This document shows positions 35,644 to 44,783 of a stretch of DNA of 64,000 nucleotides, piece after piece. A model generated the notes under the pieces. It ran no database searches, was not told where the DNA came from, and saw only the letters and a program-made list of their open reading frames with translations. This DNA comes from Lachnospiraceae bacterium (lineage in GTDB: Bacteria; Bacillota; Clostridia; Lachnospirales; Lachnospiraceae). The position numbers and the translations under genes were made by a program. Where the stretch lies: positions 1 to 64,000 of the forward strand of contig CAJTCL010000007.1 of assembly GCA_910575005.1 (NCBI GenBank). Direction: 5' to 3'. Numbering within the stretch: position 1 is the first letter of the stretch; every line of letters begins with the position of its first letter.

Positions 35644-35949
35644 GTTTACGCCTCCTAAACTTATTCATCTTGTTATTATAGCAGAATATCCAATTTTTGC
35701 AAAGGTATTCTTGGTGTTTTCTAATTATTTTTTACTTACAGTTCAACCATCACCAATATGATAGACGAATCATGCTTGCATGAATGAGGATATTATACTG
35801 GTGATGAGTGGAGCGCCTTTTTATGAGCAAAGTTAGCTGCAACGCAGCGGATTAGCGCATCTGCGCGTCTTTGCGAATGGCGCGGGTTGAACTGTTATCA
35901 TATTTTTCCCTGCAATTTCCAAGACCACAGAAGAACGGCGACTCTTATA
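35644..35949. other. Intergenic region with GC-rich palindromes
   Basis: No gene is visible. Near 35830-35890 lie short palindromic motifs such as GCTGCAACGCAGC and GCGCATCTGCGC. Similar sequence types recur in other gaps (35110-35160, 45570-45630), so this may be a dispersed noncoding repeat family. Confidence 0.4.
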
Positions 35950-36840
35950 TCACCTTTTTGCTTTGCGGTAGCCGGCATCCATCGCCTCTTGTTCCGTCTG
36001 GAAAATAACCAGGTTATTGGAATCTGCCATCTCCTCATAGGCAGCCTGCCCCGGACAGTGATAAATCTTAGATCTTGCATTCCCTCGAATTTCACCAGAC
36101 ACACTGACTTCAGTCTCCTGTTCGGTATCACCATTCAATTTACTATTGCCATTTGCATAGTCAATCGTAATCCCTGGCTGCACATTGTAGACAAAGACAT
36201 TAAAGCATACGCCCTCTCCTTTGTCTTCCACTGAATATGCCTCCATCTGCACCCCTTTTGCAACTAGGTTATCTCCCTCAAAAATGGGTGTTACTCGATA
36301 GAGCACATGAGAACCAGTCTCTTTTACATAGTCGGCAACCATATTTTCAAAAGGCAGCATCCCATCCACATTCATATAACGCGTGCCAGTGATCAAATTT
36401 TTCTCATTGGCATTTTCAGCGGTAAGCTGATATCCGATCAGATGGCATCTGTTGTAGAGATATTTTCCATCTACAATATCATATTTTGCAGTCTGCCAGC
36501 CGCTGGGCTTGATCTTACTAATATTGCCGCGTTCCCCTGTGGGCATCAGATCCTGCCCAACATTCGCATAGGCACTCTGACATCTTCCCAGCGAATCCAG
36601 ATCGCTATAAGTCTCAAATGAGTCCTTTGTCATATCTTCTTCACTGAAATCTGGTTGATTTTCATTGATGACAACATATGGTTCGCCGCTGTATTCCGGC
36701 ACCTCCGAGACAGATAAAGACGAACCCTGATTGGAGGATGAACCAGTAAGCCCAAGTTCTTCCAATGGTTGACAGGCCGCCATAGAGATACAACAGACCA
36801 TAAAAAGCATTAATAGACATCTTCTATAAAGTTTCTTCAT
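35950..36840 (-). CDS. DNA/RNA non-specific endonuclease, secreted lipoprotein
   Basis: The 296-residue protein begins with a lipoprotein signal (LMLFMVCCISMAAC, lipobox SMAAC). After a linker comes the beta-beta-alpha-metal nuclease core: YNRCHLIGYQLTAENANEKN with the general-base His and NLITGTRYMNVDG with the metal-binding Asn. The usual DRGH is NRCH here, a variant seen in EndA-like enzymes of Firmicutes. It should degrade extracellular nucleic acid at the surface, for nutrition or DNA uptake. Start ATG 36840 follows GGAG. Confidence 0.85.
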   Translation of the reverse strand: MKKLYRRCLLMLFMVCCISMAACQPLEELGLTGSSSNQGSSLSVSEVPEYSGEPYVVINENQPDFSEEDMTKDSFETYSDLDSLGRCQSAYANVGQDLMPTGERGNISKIKPSGWQTAKYDIVDGKYLYNRCHLIGYQLTAENANEKNLITGTRYMNVDGMLPFENMVADYVKETGSHVLYRVTPIFEGDNLVAKGVQMEAYSVEDKGEGVCFNVFVYNVQPGITIDYANGNSKLNGDTEQETEVSVSGEIRGNARSKIYHCPGQAAYEEMADSNNLVIFQTEQEAMDAGYRKAKR

Positions 36841-36933
36841 ACGCACACTCCATTTCTTTTGTAGATTTTATAATTACCAAAATAAACCAACCATTATTAT
36901 AAGCGATCTTTCTCTAATCTACAATCACAAATT

Positions 36934-38145
36934 TCATTTCACTTCTGATTTTCGATAGCCAAAATAGAGCAAAGGCGTGAGCATCAATGTCAACAATAAA
37001 TATACTGGAATTAAAACCAGATAAAGGCCAAATACTTTTCCGCCGATTTCACAGACTAAGAATACATCCAAAAACTTACTGATTCGAAGCAGCATATCTG
37101 GGAAAAGGTTCATAAGCTCTGTCAGCATAGAAACTCTCCCTAAAAACATCGGCGCACAGGACAATGCAAATGGAATCGTAATCGCCACCACCGTGGATCT
37201 AGTTTTTGCAGATATCAGCATGGCAAGCATCAATATAAACAAGTTTGCCACATAACCGCCGCACATAGTAAGCAGCCAATCCTGAAAATATGTGATATTG
37301 TACATACTGTACCAATTTCCTCCAGTCTGTATCATGCAACCAGCGCCGCCAAATCCCAGCACCCCAAGAACAATTGCAGAAAACAACAGCATTACAGACC
37401 AATACACTGCTGTAATTGCCAGAAAACCAGCCTTTATTTTAGCACCAACTGCTCTGTTCCTTCCCAATTTTGTGGAAAAGAAAATAGAATCTGCTTTGAG
37501 CTGAAATTCATCTGAAAAAATCCCAGATATTAAAAATCCAATAATCACTATCGTAATAATCATCAATGTTGGCAGATATTGAGAATCCAAAAGAGCTTTC
37601 CAGCCTTCCATATACTCATAAAAAAGAGGAGTTTTTAAATTCTCATATTGACGTATCAGAAACTCCTTTTCCTTTTGAGAAAAAACTATTTTCTCCTGCT
37701 GCTCTGTGCCTATTATCTCTTCTTTGAGATTGGAGAGCCTCTTTTCATAGAGATCGGCTGCCTGATCAACCGCAATCTGGTCACAGACATAATAATCATA
37801 TTCTCCAATCTTTGAAAATCCCATATTGACTAACTCGCGGATATCTTCCAAATTCTGTCTTCCAGCGAGCATTAACTCCTCCGATTCAGCCGAGGCATTA
37901 ACTGCCTGATTTTCCGCTACTGCCTGTTGAATCACTTCTTCGGTAAGTCTGCCTTGCCATTTGTTTTTTTCTTTTCTCAGTTGGCGTGCCGCCGATAACC
38001 CAGAAATCATAGTGCCATCTTCTCTATAACATTTGACATCTCGTATGGTCAGAAAACTTCCCACCAATACAATGGCCAATAAAACCAAAAGTACTACCTG
38101 ATTCACCCGTTTCAAAAATATTTTTTTCATTTCAAACCATATCAT
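36934..38145 (-). CDS. ABC transporter permease with large extracytoplasmic loop
   Basis: The 403-residue membrane protein has a first helix at about residues 14-35, a charged extracytoplasmic stretch of about 150 residues (SAARQLRKEKNKWQGRLTEE and following), then five hydrophobic segments. This layout is typical of ABC-2 permeases. Start ATG 38145 overlaps the end of the ATPase gene by 14 bases; longer frames lack support. It is the last gene of an operon led by an ECF sigma factor. Confidence 0.85.
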   Translation of the reverse strand: MIWFEMKKIFLKRVNQVVLLVLLAIVLVGSFLTIRDVKCYREDGTMISGLSAARQLRKEKNKWQGRLTEEVIQQAVAENQAVNASAESEELMLAGRQNLEDIRELVNMGFSKIGEYDYYVCDQIAVDQAADLYEKRLSNLKEEIIGTEQQEKIVFSQKEKEFLIRQYENLKTPLFYEYMEGWKALLDSQYLPTLMIITIVIIGFLISGIFSDEFQLKADSIFFSTKLGRNRAVGAKIKAGFLAITAVYWSVMLLFSAIVLGVLGFGGAGCMIQTGGNWYSMYNITYFQDWLLTMCGGYVANLFILMLAMLISAKTRSTVVAITIPFALSCAPMFLGRVSMLTELMNLFPDMLLRISKFLDVFLVCEIGGKVFGLYLVLIPVYLLLTLMLTPLLYFGYRKSEVK

Positions 38146-39019
38146 TTTCTTCACCCGCCTTTTCTCCAAAATAATATAAAAATACATCCTCCAGATTTGC
38201 CTCCTCCAACACAGCATTGGGAATCGGTTTTTCCTCCGAAATAATTCGCACCTCCACACCCTGAGCATCCGATTTCATATTAGAAATTTTATACTTTTTC
38301 AGTAAATGTCCCACTTCATTTTTATTGATATAACACTTCCATACTTGCTGCTGCATGGAATCAATTAGTTCCTTTGCTGTTCCCCTGTGAACAAGTTTTC
38401 CATCTCTCATCAATAAAATTTCATTGGCGATATATTCCACATCTGAGACAATATGCGTGGACAGGAGTACCAGCCGCTCTTCGGCAAGTTCACTGATTAG
38501 ATTGCGAAAACGAATCCGTTCATTGGGATCCAGTCCTGCTGTCGGCTCATCCAGAATCAAAATCTTAGGATCGTTTAACATTGCCTGAGCAATTCCGGCA
38601 CGCCGTTTCATACCACCAGACAATTTCTTCATTTTTTTGTGTGCCGCTTTCTTAAGTCCTACCGCCCCAATCATTTCTTTTACTCGTTTCTGTGCCACAA
38701 CAGGACGCAGCCCCTTTATCGTAGCGATATAATGCAGATAATTCTCAACCGTAAACTCTGGGTAAAATCCAAAATCCTGCGGCAGATAACCCAATAGTTT
38801 GCGATATTCGCCATCCATTGCAAAAATCTCTTTACCATCACAAGTAATTTCTCCGCTTGTCGGATGCAGCAATGTACAGAGCATACGCATCAATGTTGTC
38901 TTTCCAGCACCATTGACCCCAAGCAGGCCATATACCCCGCTGCCCATTGTGATATTTAGATGATTTACTGCCTGCATACCAGCAAATTCTTTTGTCAAAT
39001 TAGTGATATTCAATTCCAT
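38132..39019 (-). CDS. ABC transporter ATP-binding protein
   Basis: The 295-residue ATPase has Walker A LLGVNGAGKTTLMRML, signature LSGGMKRRAGIAQAML, Walker B ILILDEPTAGLDPNE and the switch His in LLSTHIV. The C-terminal 80 residues are a typical extension of ABC-2 exporter ATPases. It overlaps the upstream membrane protein gene by 20 bases and the downstream permease gene by 14, so all are translated together. Confidence 0.94.
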   Translation of the reverse strand: MELNITNLTKEFAGMQAVNHLNITMGSGVYGLLGVNGAGKTTLMRMLCTLLHPTSGEITCDGKEIFAMDGEYRKLLGYLPQDFGFYPEFTVENYLHYIATIKGLRPVVAQKRVKEMIGAVGLKKAAHKKMKKLSGGMKRRAGIAQAMLNDPKILILDEPTAGLDPNERIRFRNLISELAEERLVLLSTHIVSDVEYIANEILLMRDGKLVHRGTAKELIDSMQQQVWKCYINKNEVGHLLKKYKISNMKSDAQGVEVRIISEEKPIPNAVLEEANLEDVFLYYFGEKAGEENDMV

Positions 39020-39764
39020 CTATCTTTCCCTCCCAACCTCTGCTGTAATCATGTAATGTCTTATAAATAACAACTGTTAAAAATACAATCGCAATCCCAA
39101 ATAGCAAAAACCATACTGGAAATACAATCGCTGTGTAAAAACTCTCATTCACTGTAACCAGCCACCATACCGCACTCCAGATCATGCATAACGCCACTGA
39201 CACCGGCTCATTGACTACACGCGGACTGCACAATGTCCAAAAACAGATACAAGCTGTTACCGTCATTGGAAATAAAAATTGTACCATCAATTCCGCAAAT
39301 GTGATTTGCAGTGTTCCATGTACTGTCCCACAAAATATCGTTAATAAAAATACATCAACAACGCCAAATAATGATATTCGTGCTGCATAAATCTGTCTCA
39401 ACGAATAATAAGCGGCAGCTTCTACCTCCATACAGTGATAATTTTTATTTTTCCATAATTCTGGAATCACAAAAATAACAAATAATACGCCGGCAATCCC
39501 TATACTTTTCTGAATATAATATTGTTCTTGCATCTGTGGCAGTATCACGATTGTAGCTGCCAGCAAAATGGCTTGAAACAACCACCACTTTTTCTGTATC
39601 AATTGATACTGCGTCCACAAAAATTCCAAATATGTCAGCATCCGCTCTTTTTCTTTTTGATAAAAGATTTCCATTGATTTTTGAATTGTCTCTTGTATCT
39701 TGTCCTCTGTGGATGTGACAGTGGTTTGCTGCTTATATTTTTGCATCCATAGTTCCTCTCTCAT
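39000..39764 (-). CDS. Six-helix membrane protein of the sigma/ABC operon
   Basis: The 254-residue protein has a soluble helical N-terminus of about 60 residues (KIQETIQKSMEIFYQKEKER), then six hydrophobic segments, with YHCMEVEAAAYYSLRQIYAA in the middle. I do not recognise a family. Its gene overlaps the ECF sigma gene upstream by 4 bases and the ABC ATPase gene downstream. A cytoplasmic N-terminus next to a sigma factor would fit an anti-sigma factor; it could equally be a second permease subunit. Both are inference. Confidence 0.7.
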   Translation of the reverse strand: MREELWMQKYKQQTTVTSTEDKIQETIQKSMEIFYQKEKERMLTYLEFLWTQYQLIQKKWWLFQAILLAATIVILPQMQEQYYIQKSIGIAGVLFVIFVIPELWKNKNYHCMEVEAAAYYSLRQIYAARISLFGVVDVFLLTIFCGTVHGTLQITFAELMVQFLFPMTVTACICFWTLCSPRVVNEPVSVALCMIWSAVWWLVTVNESFYTAIVFPVWFLLFGIAIVFLTVVIYKTLHDYSRGWEGKIDGIEYH

Positions 39765-40333
39765 ATTGCTCCTCCTTTCTGATTTGTGATACTTTGAAAA
39801 TGAAAACTCTCCCCACTGCCAATCAAGGCTGCAAGCTGTTTTCTCGCCTGCCTTAACCTGTACTTTACAAGAGGCAGGCTTATCTGTGCAACTGCTGCAA
39901 TCTCGGAAAGCTTTAATTCCTGAAAATAAAACAAAATAATTACCTCCCTCAGTTCTTCTGGAAGTTTCTGCATCGCTTCCTCAATTACTACCTGATCTAA
40001 GATATGCTCAAATGGATCTGGCGGCGAAACAGACTCTTTTTCCAATTCCTCTCCCTCTACTGGCAGATCCTTTTTCTTGTTGTAAAAGTTTTTACACAAA
40101 TTTCCAGCAATGGTATATAGATAATTTTTTGTCTTACCTTTGTAGCGGTACTGCGGCAAATTTGCAAAAAACCTTAAAAATGTCTCTTGTGCCAGGTCTT
40201 GTGCATACTCAATGTCAAAACAATGGTATCTGCAATACCTTAAGATTTCATCATAATATTTATGGACGAATTGATCAAAAGCAGCCTCCTTCCCTTGTTT
40301 CATTTTTAATATCAAAAGAAAATCTTTGTCCAC
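39761..40333 (-). CDS. ECF-type RNA polymerase sigma factor
   Basis: The 190-residue protein has sigma region 2 (FDQFVHKYYDEILRYCRYHC, AQDLAQETFLRFFANL, YLYTIAGNLCKNFY) and region 4 (MQKLPEELREVIILFYFQEL, LSEIAAVAQISLPLVKYRLR). I chose a GTG start at 40333 because GGAAAGGAGG lies five bases before it; the ATG 24 bases upstream has no ribosome site. It heads an operon with a membrane protein and an ABC exporter, so it likely drives its own operon in response to envelope stress or a peptide antibiotic. Confidence 0.9.
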   Translation of the reverse strand: MDKDFLLILKMKQGKEAAFDQFVHKYYDEILRYCRYHCFDIEYAQDLAQETFLRFFANLPQYRYKGKTKNYLYTIAGNLCKNFYNKKKDLPVEGEELEKESVSPPDPFEHILDQVVIEEAMQKLPEELREVIILFYFQELKLSEIAAVAQISLPLVKYRLRQARKQLAALIGSGESFHFQSITNQKGGAI

Positions 40334-40556
40334 ATACGCCTCCTTTCCAAGTTTCATAACATAGGTAATCTCGAAACTACTAAGTGATCAAAATTATTGA
40401 GTTTCGCAATTACCAATTTCATAACATCAAGACAATTTCGGAATCCTTAACTGGTATAACAATTTTAAATTGCAAAAAGATAGCCAATATACTATGTTTT
40501 TTTTCATTCATAATTTTGGACTGTCTATTTTTGTTATTAATTAGTATTTTTTCTAC

Positions 40557-40585
40557 TTGTAATTTCTTTTTTTCAGAGTTATAAT
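40557..40585 (+). promoter_or_regulatory. Promoter of the antiporter gene
   Basis: TTGTAA (40557-40562) and TATAAT (40580-40585) are 17 bases apart. Transcription would start near 40592, giving a leader of about 130 bases that includes the structured element at 40623-40675. Upstream (40334-40556) is AT-rich with nothing else recognised. Confidence 0.55.
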
Positions 40586-40622
40586 GCCATAGAATTAATA
40601 GATATTGGCAATTACAGAATTG

Positions 40623-40675
40623 ATATATTTTTGGGTATGGCTGCAAGCCAAAGTGGGGTGTCCCCAAATATATAT
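40623..40675 (+). promoter_or_regulatory. Structured leader, candidate riboswitch
   Basis: A 13-position stem with a single mismatch (40623-40635 with 40663-40675) encloses GGCT-gca-AGCC (40639-40649). Within it GGGG-tgt-CCCC (40655-40665) can also pair, competing with the outer stem. Two alternative folds between promoter and start codon are what a regulatory leader would show. It does not match a riboswitch class I can name; Na+, Li+ and c-di-AMP classes are natural suspects given the downstream antiporter. Confidence 0.5.
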
Positions 40676-40720
40676 TTCCTGAAATTGCCTCGTGAATAGA
40701 TACAGATGGAGGATATTTTT

Positions 40721-41917
40721 ATGAATTACGATTATCTATTGTATTTAGCGATTATCTTATTTAGTACCAAGCTCTTAGGGCTTGTCACCAGGAAAGCACA
40801 TATGCCGCAGGTAGTGGGTGCGCTGCTTGCTGGTCTGCTGCTTGGTCCCGCTTGTTTCGGTTTGCTGCATGGTTCCACTTTTTTAAACCAGATCTCTGAG
40901 ATCGGCGTCATTGTTCTGATGTTTATGGCCGGCCTGGAAACAGACACAGAAGAACTAAAAAAATCTGGGCTCGCCTCTTTTGTGATCGCATTAGTGGGCG
41001 TATTAGTTCCGCTTTTGGGAGGACTTGGTGTTGCCTATGCATGCAATGTAGGTTCCAGCGACCTGCCAGCAAGCACCTTTTTGCAATATGTTTTCATTGG
41101 TATTATCCTGACTGCTACTTCTGTTAGTATTTCTGTGGAAACTTTGAAAGAAATGGGCAAGATTTCCACCAAGGCGGGAACTGCAATCTTGGGCGCTGCG
41201 ATCATTGATGATATCTTAGGTATTATCGCACTGACTGTTGTCACAAGTATGGCGGACCCCAGCACCAACCTTTGGGTAGTTTTGCTGAAAATCGTAGGCT
41301 TCTTTGTGTTTGCCGCTGCCTTTGGGCTTGCCTTCCACTTTGTCATTCAAAAATGGATTACCCTGGATCCCAGACCAAATCGACGTTATGTAATTTTAAT
41401 TTTTGCATTCTGTCTTGTTATGTCCTTCTGTGCGGAGGCATTCTTTGGCGTTGCAGATATCACTGGCGCTTATGCCGCTGGGTTGATCTTAAGCCACAGC
41501 ACTAAGCGAGAAATTGTATATCGGGAGTTTGACACCGTTTCCTATATTTTAGTCGCCCCAGTATTTTTTGCAAGCATCGGCCTTAAAGTAGAACTCAGTT
41601 CCATGTCCTCCAATATCATTATATTTACCATTGTACTTCTGGTGGTCGCAATTTTGACCAAGGTAGTTGGCTGCGGACTGGGAGCAAAAATAATGGGCTA
41701 TACTTCAAGAGAATCTCTGCAGATTGGTGTGGGCATGATTTCCCGTGGAGAAGTAGCGCTAATTGTGGCAAATAAAGGAGAAGCCTTGGGCCTGATTAGT
41801 GACACGCTCTATGCTCCAATTGTTGTTATGGTTGTAATCACTACCATTATTACACCCATCCTATTAAAAATTGTCTTTAAGAAGAAACATAAACCACAGC
41901 AGCCTGCAACTGCATAA
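40721..41917 (+). CDS. CPA2-type cation/proton antiporter
   Basis: The 398-residue membrane protein has about 12-13 hydrophobic segments and CPA2 motifs: HMPQVVGALLAGLLLGPACF near the start, EIGVIVLMFMAGLETDTEEL, GAAIIDDILGIIALTV with the paired Asp of the ion-binding site, and MISRGEVALIVANKG. It would exchange Na+ or K+ for H+ at the membrane. No C-terminal RCK/TrkA domain follows, unlike KefB/KefC. Start ATG 40721 follows GGAGG; the frame from 40706 lacks a ribosome site. A two-component system follows 41 bases later. Confidence 0.9.
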   Translation: MNYDYLLYLAIILFSTKLLGLVTRKAHMPQVVGALLAGLLLGPACFGLLHGSTFLNQISEIGVIVLMFMAGLETDTEELKKSGLASFVIALVGVLVPLLGGLGVAYACNVGSSDLPASTFLQYVFIGIILTATSVSISVETLKEMGKISTKAGTAILGAAIIDDILGIIALTVVTSMADPSTNLWVVLLKIVGFFVFAAAFGLAFHFVIQKWITLDPRPNRRYVILIFAFCLVMSFCAEAFFGVADITGAYAAGLILSHSTKREIVYREFDTVSYILVAPVFFASIGLKVELSSMSSNIIIFTIVLLVVAILTKVVGCGLGAKIMGYTSRESLQIGVGMISRGEVALIVANKGEALGLISDTLYAPIVVMVVITTIITPILLKIVFKKKHKPQQPATA

Positions 41918-41958
41918 TACGCTGCCCATAAGAGATTCCAGAGAAGGGAAATAAAGAC

Positions 41959-42633
41959 ATGCGATTATTACTTGCAGAAGACGAAAAAGAACTATCACGC
42001 GCACTGACTACCATCTTAGAACGCAGCAATTATTCTGTGGACGCTGTTTATGATGGCGAAGAGGCGCTGGAATATTTAAATAGTAATAATTATGATGGCT
42101 TAATCCTGGACATTATGATGCCCAGGATTGACGGCCTTACGGTTTTAAAAAAGCTCCGGGAGAAGAGAAATCTGATTCCGGTGCTTTTATTGACTGCAAA
42201 ATCTGAAGTTGATGACAAAGTGGAAGGACTGGACGCCGGAGCAAATGATTATCTGACCAAGCCTTTTGCCGCCAAAGAACTTCTTGCCAGAATACGCGCC
42301 ATGACCAGAGAACATACCAGCGCAGTCAATGCCAATCTGCAAACCGGCAATTTGACGCTGGATCTTGCCTCCTATACCCTCTCCTCCCCCACAGGAAATT
42401 TTCGGCTCACCAACAAAGAATTTCAGATGTTGGAAATGCTGATGGCAAACCCTGGACAGCTTATCCCCAGCGAACGCTTTTTAGAACGGATCTGGGGCTA
42501 TGATAGTGAAGCAGAAACTAATGTTGTCTGGGTCTATATTTCCTATTTGCGCAAGAAACTGACGGCACTTCATGCCAATGTACAGTTAAAAGCTGCGCGA
42601 AATGCGGGTTATTTTCTGGAGGTACTGCCATGA
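41959..42633 (+). CDS. OmpR-family response regulator
   Basis: The 224-residue protein has a receiver (LLAEDEKELSRAL, phosphoacceptor in GLILDIMMPRIDG, YLTKPFAAKELLARI) and a winged-helix output domain (FRLTNKEFQMLEMLMANPGQ, VVWVYISYLRKKL). It is coupled to the kinase gene by a 4-base overlap. Its position after the antiporter suggests one transcript, with a role in ion or envelope stress. Confidence 0.94.
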   Translation: MRLLLAEDEKELSRALTTILERSNYSVDAVYDGEEALEYLNSNNYDGLILDIMMPRIDGLTVLKKLREKRNLIPVLLLTAKSEVDDKVEGLDAGANDYLTKPFAAKELLARIRAMTREHTSAVNANLQTGNLTLDLASYTLSSPTGNFRLTNKEFQMLEMLMANPGQLIPSERFLERIWGYDSEAETNVVWVYISYLRKKLTALHANVQLKAARNAGYFLEVLP

Positions 42634-43940
42634 TCAAAAAGCTGCAGAACCGGTTTATTCTAATTTCAATGCTCTCCATACTTCTGGTATTGACCGTGAT
42701 TATGGGTTCAATTAACATACTGAACTATCAAAAAGTGATAAGGGATGCCGAGGATATTTTATTCATCCTCTCAGAAAACAATGGCCATTTCCCCAAAAAA
42801 CTTCCCCCTTTGGATAAAAATTCTCTGGAAAATGGGCCTTCTGCAAATCGTTCAGAGAAAAGAGACCCTTCCGAACACACAGATACACAACAGCCGTCCG
42901 AACCAGGGGCTGTGCATAATCGCAAATTTTCTCCTGAAATGCCTTATGAGACACGCTATTTCTCTGTGGTCTTAGATGAAAATGGAACCATAAAATCCAC
43001 AGATACTGGAAAAATTGCCGCTGTTGATGAGAATACTGCCTCCGATTATGCCTCACAGATTTGGAAATCTGGAAAAATCACCGGTTTTCTCTCTTCCTAC
43101 CGTTATCTACGAAAGGACAATCCTGATCATACTCGTATTATCTTTCTAGACTGCAGCCGAACGCTCGCCACGTTTTACTCTTTTTTACTGACCAGTATTC
43201 TGGTATCAGTTCTGGGACTATGTTCCGTATTGCTTTTAGTTTTCTTTTTCTCACGGGTTGTGATGAAACCGATCTCAGAAAGTTACGAGAAACAGCGTCA
43301 ATTTATTACCGATGCCGGACATGAAATTAAAACACCGCTTACAATTATTGATGCCAACTGCGAAATTTTAGAAATGGAATATGGAACAACAGAATGGAGC
43401 CAGAGCATCCAGAAGCAGACAGCACGTCTTTTGGAGCTCACAAACAGCCTGATTTACCTCTCTCGCATGGAGGAACCGAAAAAACATCTTCAAAAGTTTG
43501 ATTTTTCCATCACAGATTTAGTGGAAGAAACTGTCCAATCCTTCCAGACGCTGGCCACTGCGCAGGAAAAAACGATTTCTGCGGACATTAAACCGCTGCT
43601 GTCCTACTGTGGAGACCAATCTTCCATTGGCCAGCTCGTCTCTATCCTATTGGATAACGCTGTCAAATATTCGCCTGCACAAAGTTCCATTCAAGTTACG
43701 CTGGATAAACGTGGAAAAAATATCTGTCTTATGGTCTGCAATTCAGCCAAAGAACTTTCACCAGAGCATTTACCCCACTTATTTGACCGTTTTTATCGGA
43801 CAGACGCTTCCCGTAATTCCCAGACTGGCGGATATGGTATTGGCCTGTCTATCGCTCGAGCAATTATAGATGCTCATAAAGGCAAGATCTGGGCTGAGCG
43901 CAGAGATGGAGATTTCCTTCTGGTAACAGTGCTTCTATGA
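42630..43940 (+). CDS. Sensor histidine kinase
   Basis: The 436-residue kinase has a membrane helix at about residues 10-30, an extracellular sensor with a Pro/Ser/Glu-rich stretch (about 60-95), a second helix at about 180-205, the phosphoacceptor His in DAGHEIKTPLTIIDANCEI, and an ATPase domain with LLDNAVKYSP and TGGYGIGLSIARAII. No HAMP domain is obvious. It partners the regulator encoded just before. The ligand is unknown. Confidence 0.93.
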   Translation: MIKKLQNRFILISMLSILLVLTVIMGSINILNYQKVIRDAEDILFILSENNGHFPKKLPPLDKNSLENGPSANRSEKRDPSEHTDTQQPSEPGAVHNRKFSPEMPYETRYFSVVLDENGTIKSTDTGKIAAVDENTASDYASQIWKSGKITGFLSSYRYLRKDNPDHTRIIFLDCSRTLATFYSFLLTSILVSVLGLCSVLLLVFFFSRVVMKPISESYEKQRQFITDAGHEIKTPLTIIDANCEILEMEYGTTEWSQSIQKQTARLLELTNSLIYLSRMEEPKKHLQKFDFSITDLVEETVQSFQTLATAQEKTISADIKPLLSYCGDQSSIGQLVSILLDNAVKYSPAQSSIQVTLDKRGKNICLMVCNSAKELSPEHLPHLFDRFYRTDASRNSQTGGYGIGLSIARAIIDAHKGKIWAERRDGDFLLVTVLL

Positions 43941-43941
43941 T

Positions 43942-44724
43942 TCAGAGTATCTGCTTGACAGATACTATCATCCTATTAAGATCATCCATGACTGTTATTT
44001 GATTATCATCACCTAAATATAAATGTGAAAGCAAAACCCTGATATTTTTCTCAAAATTTTCAGGCAAGATTGGACAATTGCTCTTACACAATTCAATCAG
44101 ACGTTTTTCACCAGGATGTGTTTTTTCATTGAGTGCAAACAGCAAATCAAAATAGGATGCCAAAAATTCTGTTACTCTGTGATTGACACTCACAAAATCA
44201 TTGCGCCTGAGCGCCTTTTCAATCTGTCCTTTATATGCTGGTAAAGCGTTATCCATCAAGTTAAGCTGTCTTTCTATGATTGCCTTTTTCAAATCCTGTG
44301 GATATGGAATATTATATTTTTCTTTGGCCGCCTTAAGCTTTCCAGTTCTGTCATATAATATCTTACAATTTATGAGATTATGCCACATACATGTAGTATA
44401 ACTATTTGAGGCCTGACATTGTATAACAACCCTCTCAATGTCTTTACAAAACCGATCTAAATCACGGTACAAAATATCAATGTCAATCCCGCTGTTTAAA
44501 ACACAGTTATCTTCATATTCCCAATAATGATTGCCAATCTCCATAGAACTGCAACACTCTGATAAAATCTGTCTGCGTACTTCTTCTTTCATCGGAGCTG
44601 TCACATATACATACACATCATAATCTGACTTTTCATCATAAACCTTGCCTGCCCTTGAACCGCCAAGTGCAATTGCTTCCACACAGTCCATCTGTGCAAA
44701 TCTCTTAAAGATCATGTCTGGCAT
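43942..44724 (-). CDS. Nucleotidyltransferase-fold protein (DUF4037-like)
   Basis: The 260-residue protein has a minimal nucleotidyltransferase core: AIALGGSRAGKVYDEKSDYD with the GS motif and the metal-binding Asp pair SDYDVYVYV, then SGIDIDILY with the third Asp. The C-terminal part is helical. Relatives include aminoglycoside nucleotidyltransferases and DUF4037 proteins, so it may modify a small molecule, but resistance cannot be claimed. Start ATG 44724 follows AAAGGAAG. It lies downstream of a sigma-like gene and ends against the histidine kinase gene, one base apart. Confidence 0.78.
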   Translation of the reverse strand: MPDMIFKRFAQMDCVEAIALGGSRAGKVYDEKSDYDVYVYVTAPMKEEVRRQILSECCSSMEIGNHYWEYEDNCVLNSGIDIDILYRDLDRFCKDIERVVIQCQASNSYTTCMWHNLINCKILYDRTGKLKAAKEKYNIPYPQDLKKAIIERQLNLMDNALPAYKGQIEKALRRNDFVSVNHRVTEFLASYFDLLFALNEKTHPGEKRLIELCKSNCPILPENFEKNIRVLLSHLYLGDDNQITVMDDLNRMIVSVKQIL

Positions 44725-44783
44725 TGCAATTCTTCCTTTCTGCGCCCTATTATTCACTGCTAGATAAAAATTTCATCCATCTA

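Noticed and set aside
43946-43966. 8-bp hairpin between the kinase and nucleotidyltransferase genes
   Set aside because: A perfect stem (AGTATCTG/CAGATACT) but without a T-run and inside the coding end of the nucleotidyltransferase; too weak to call a terminator.
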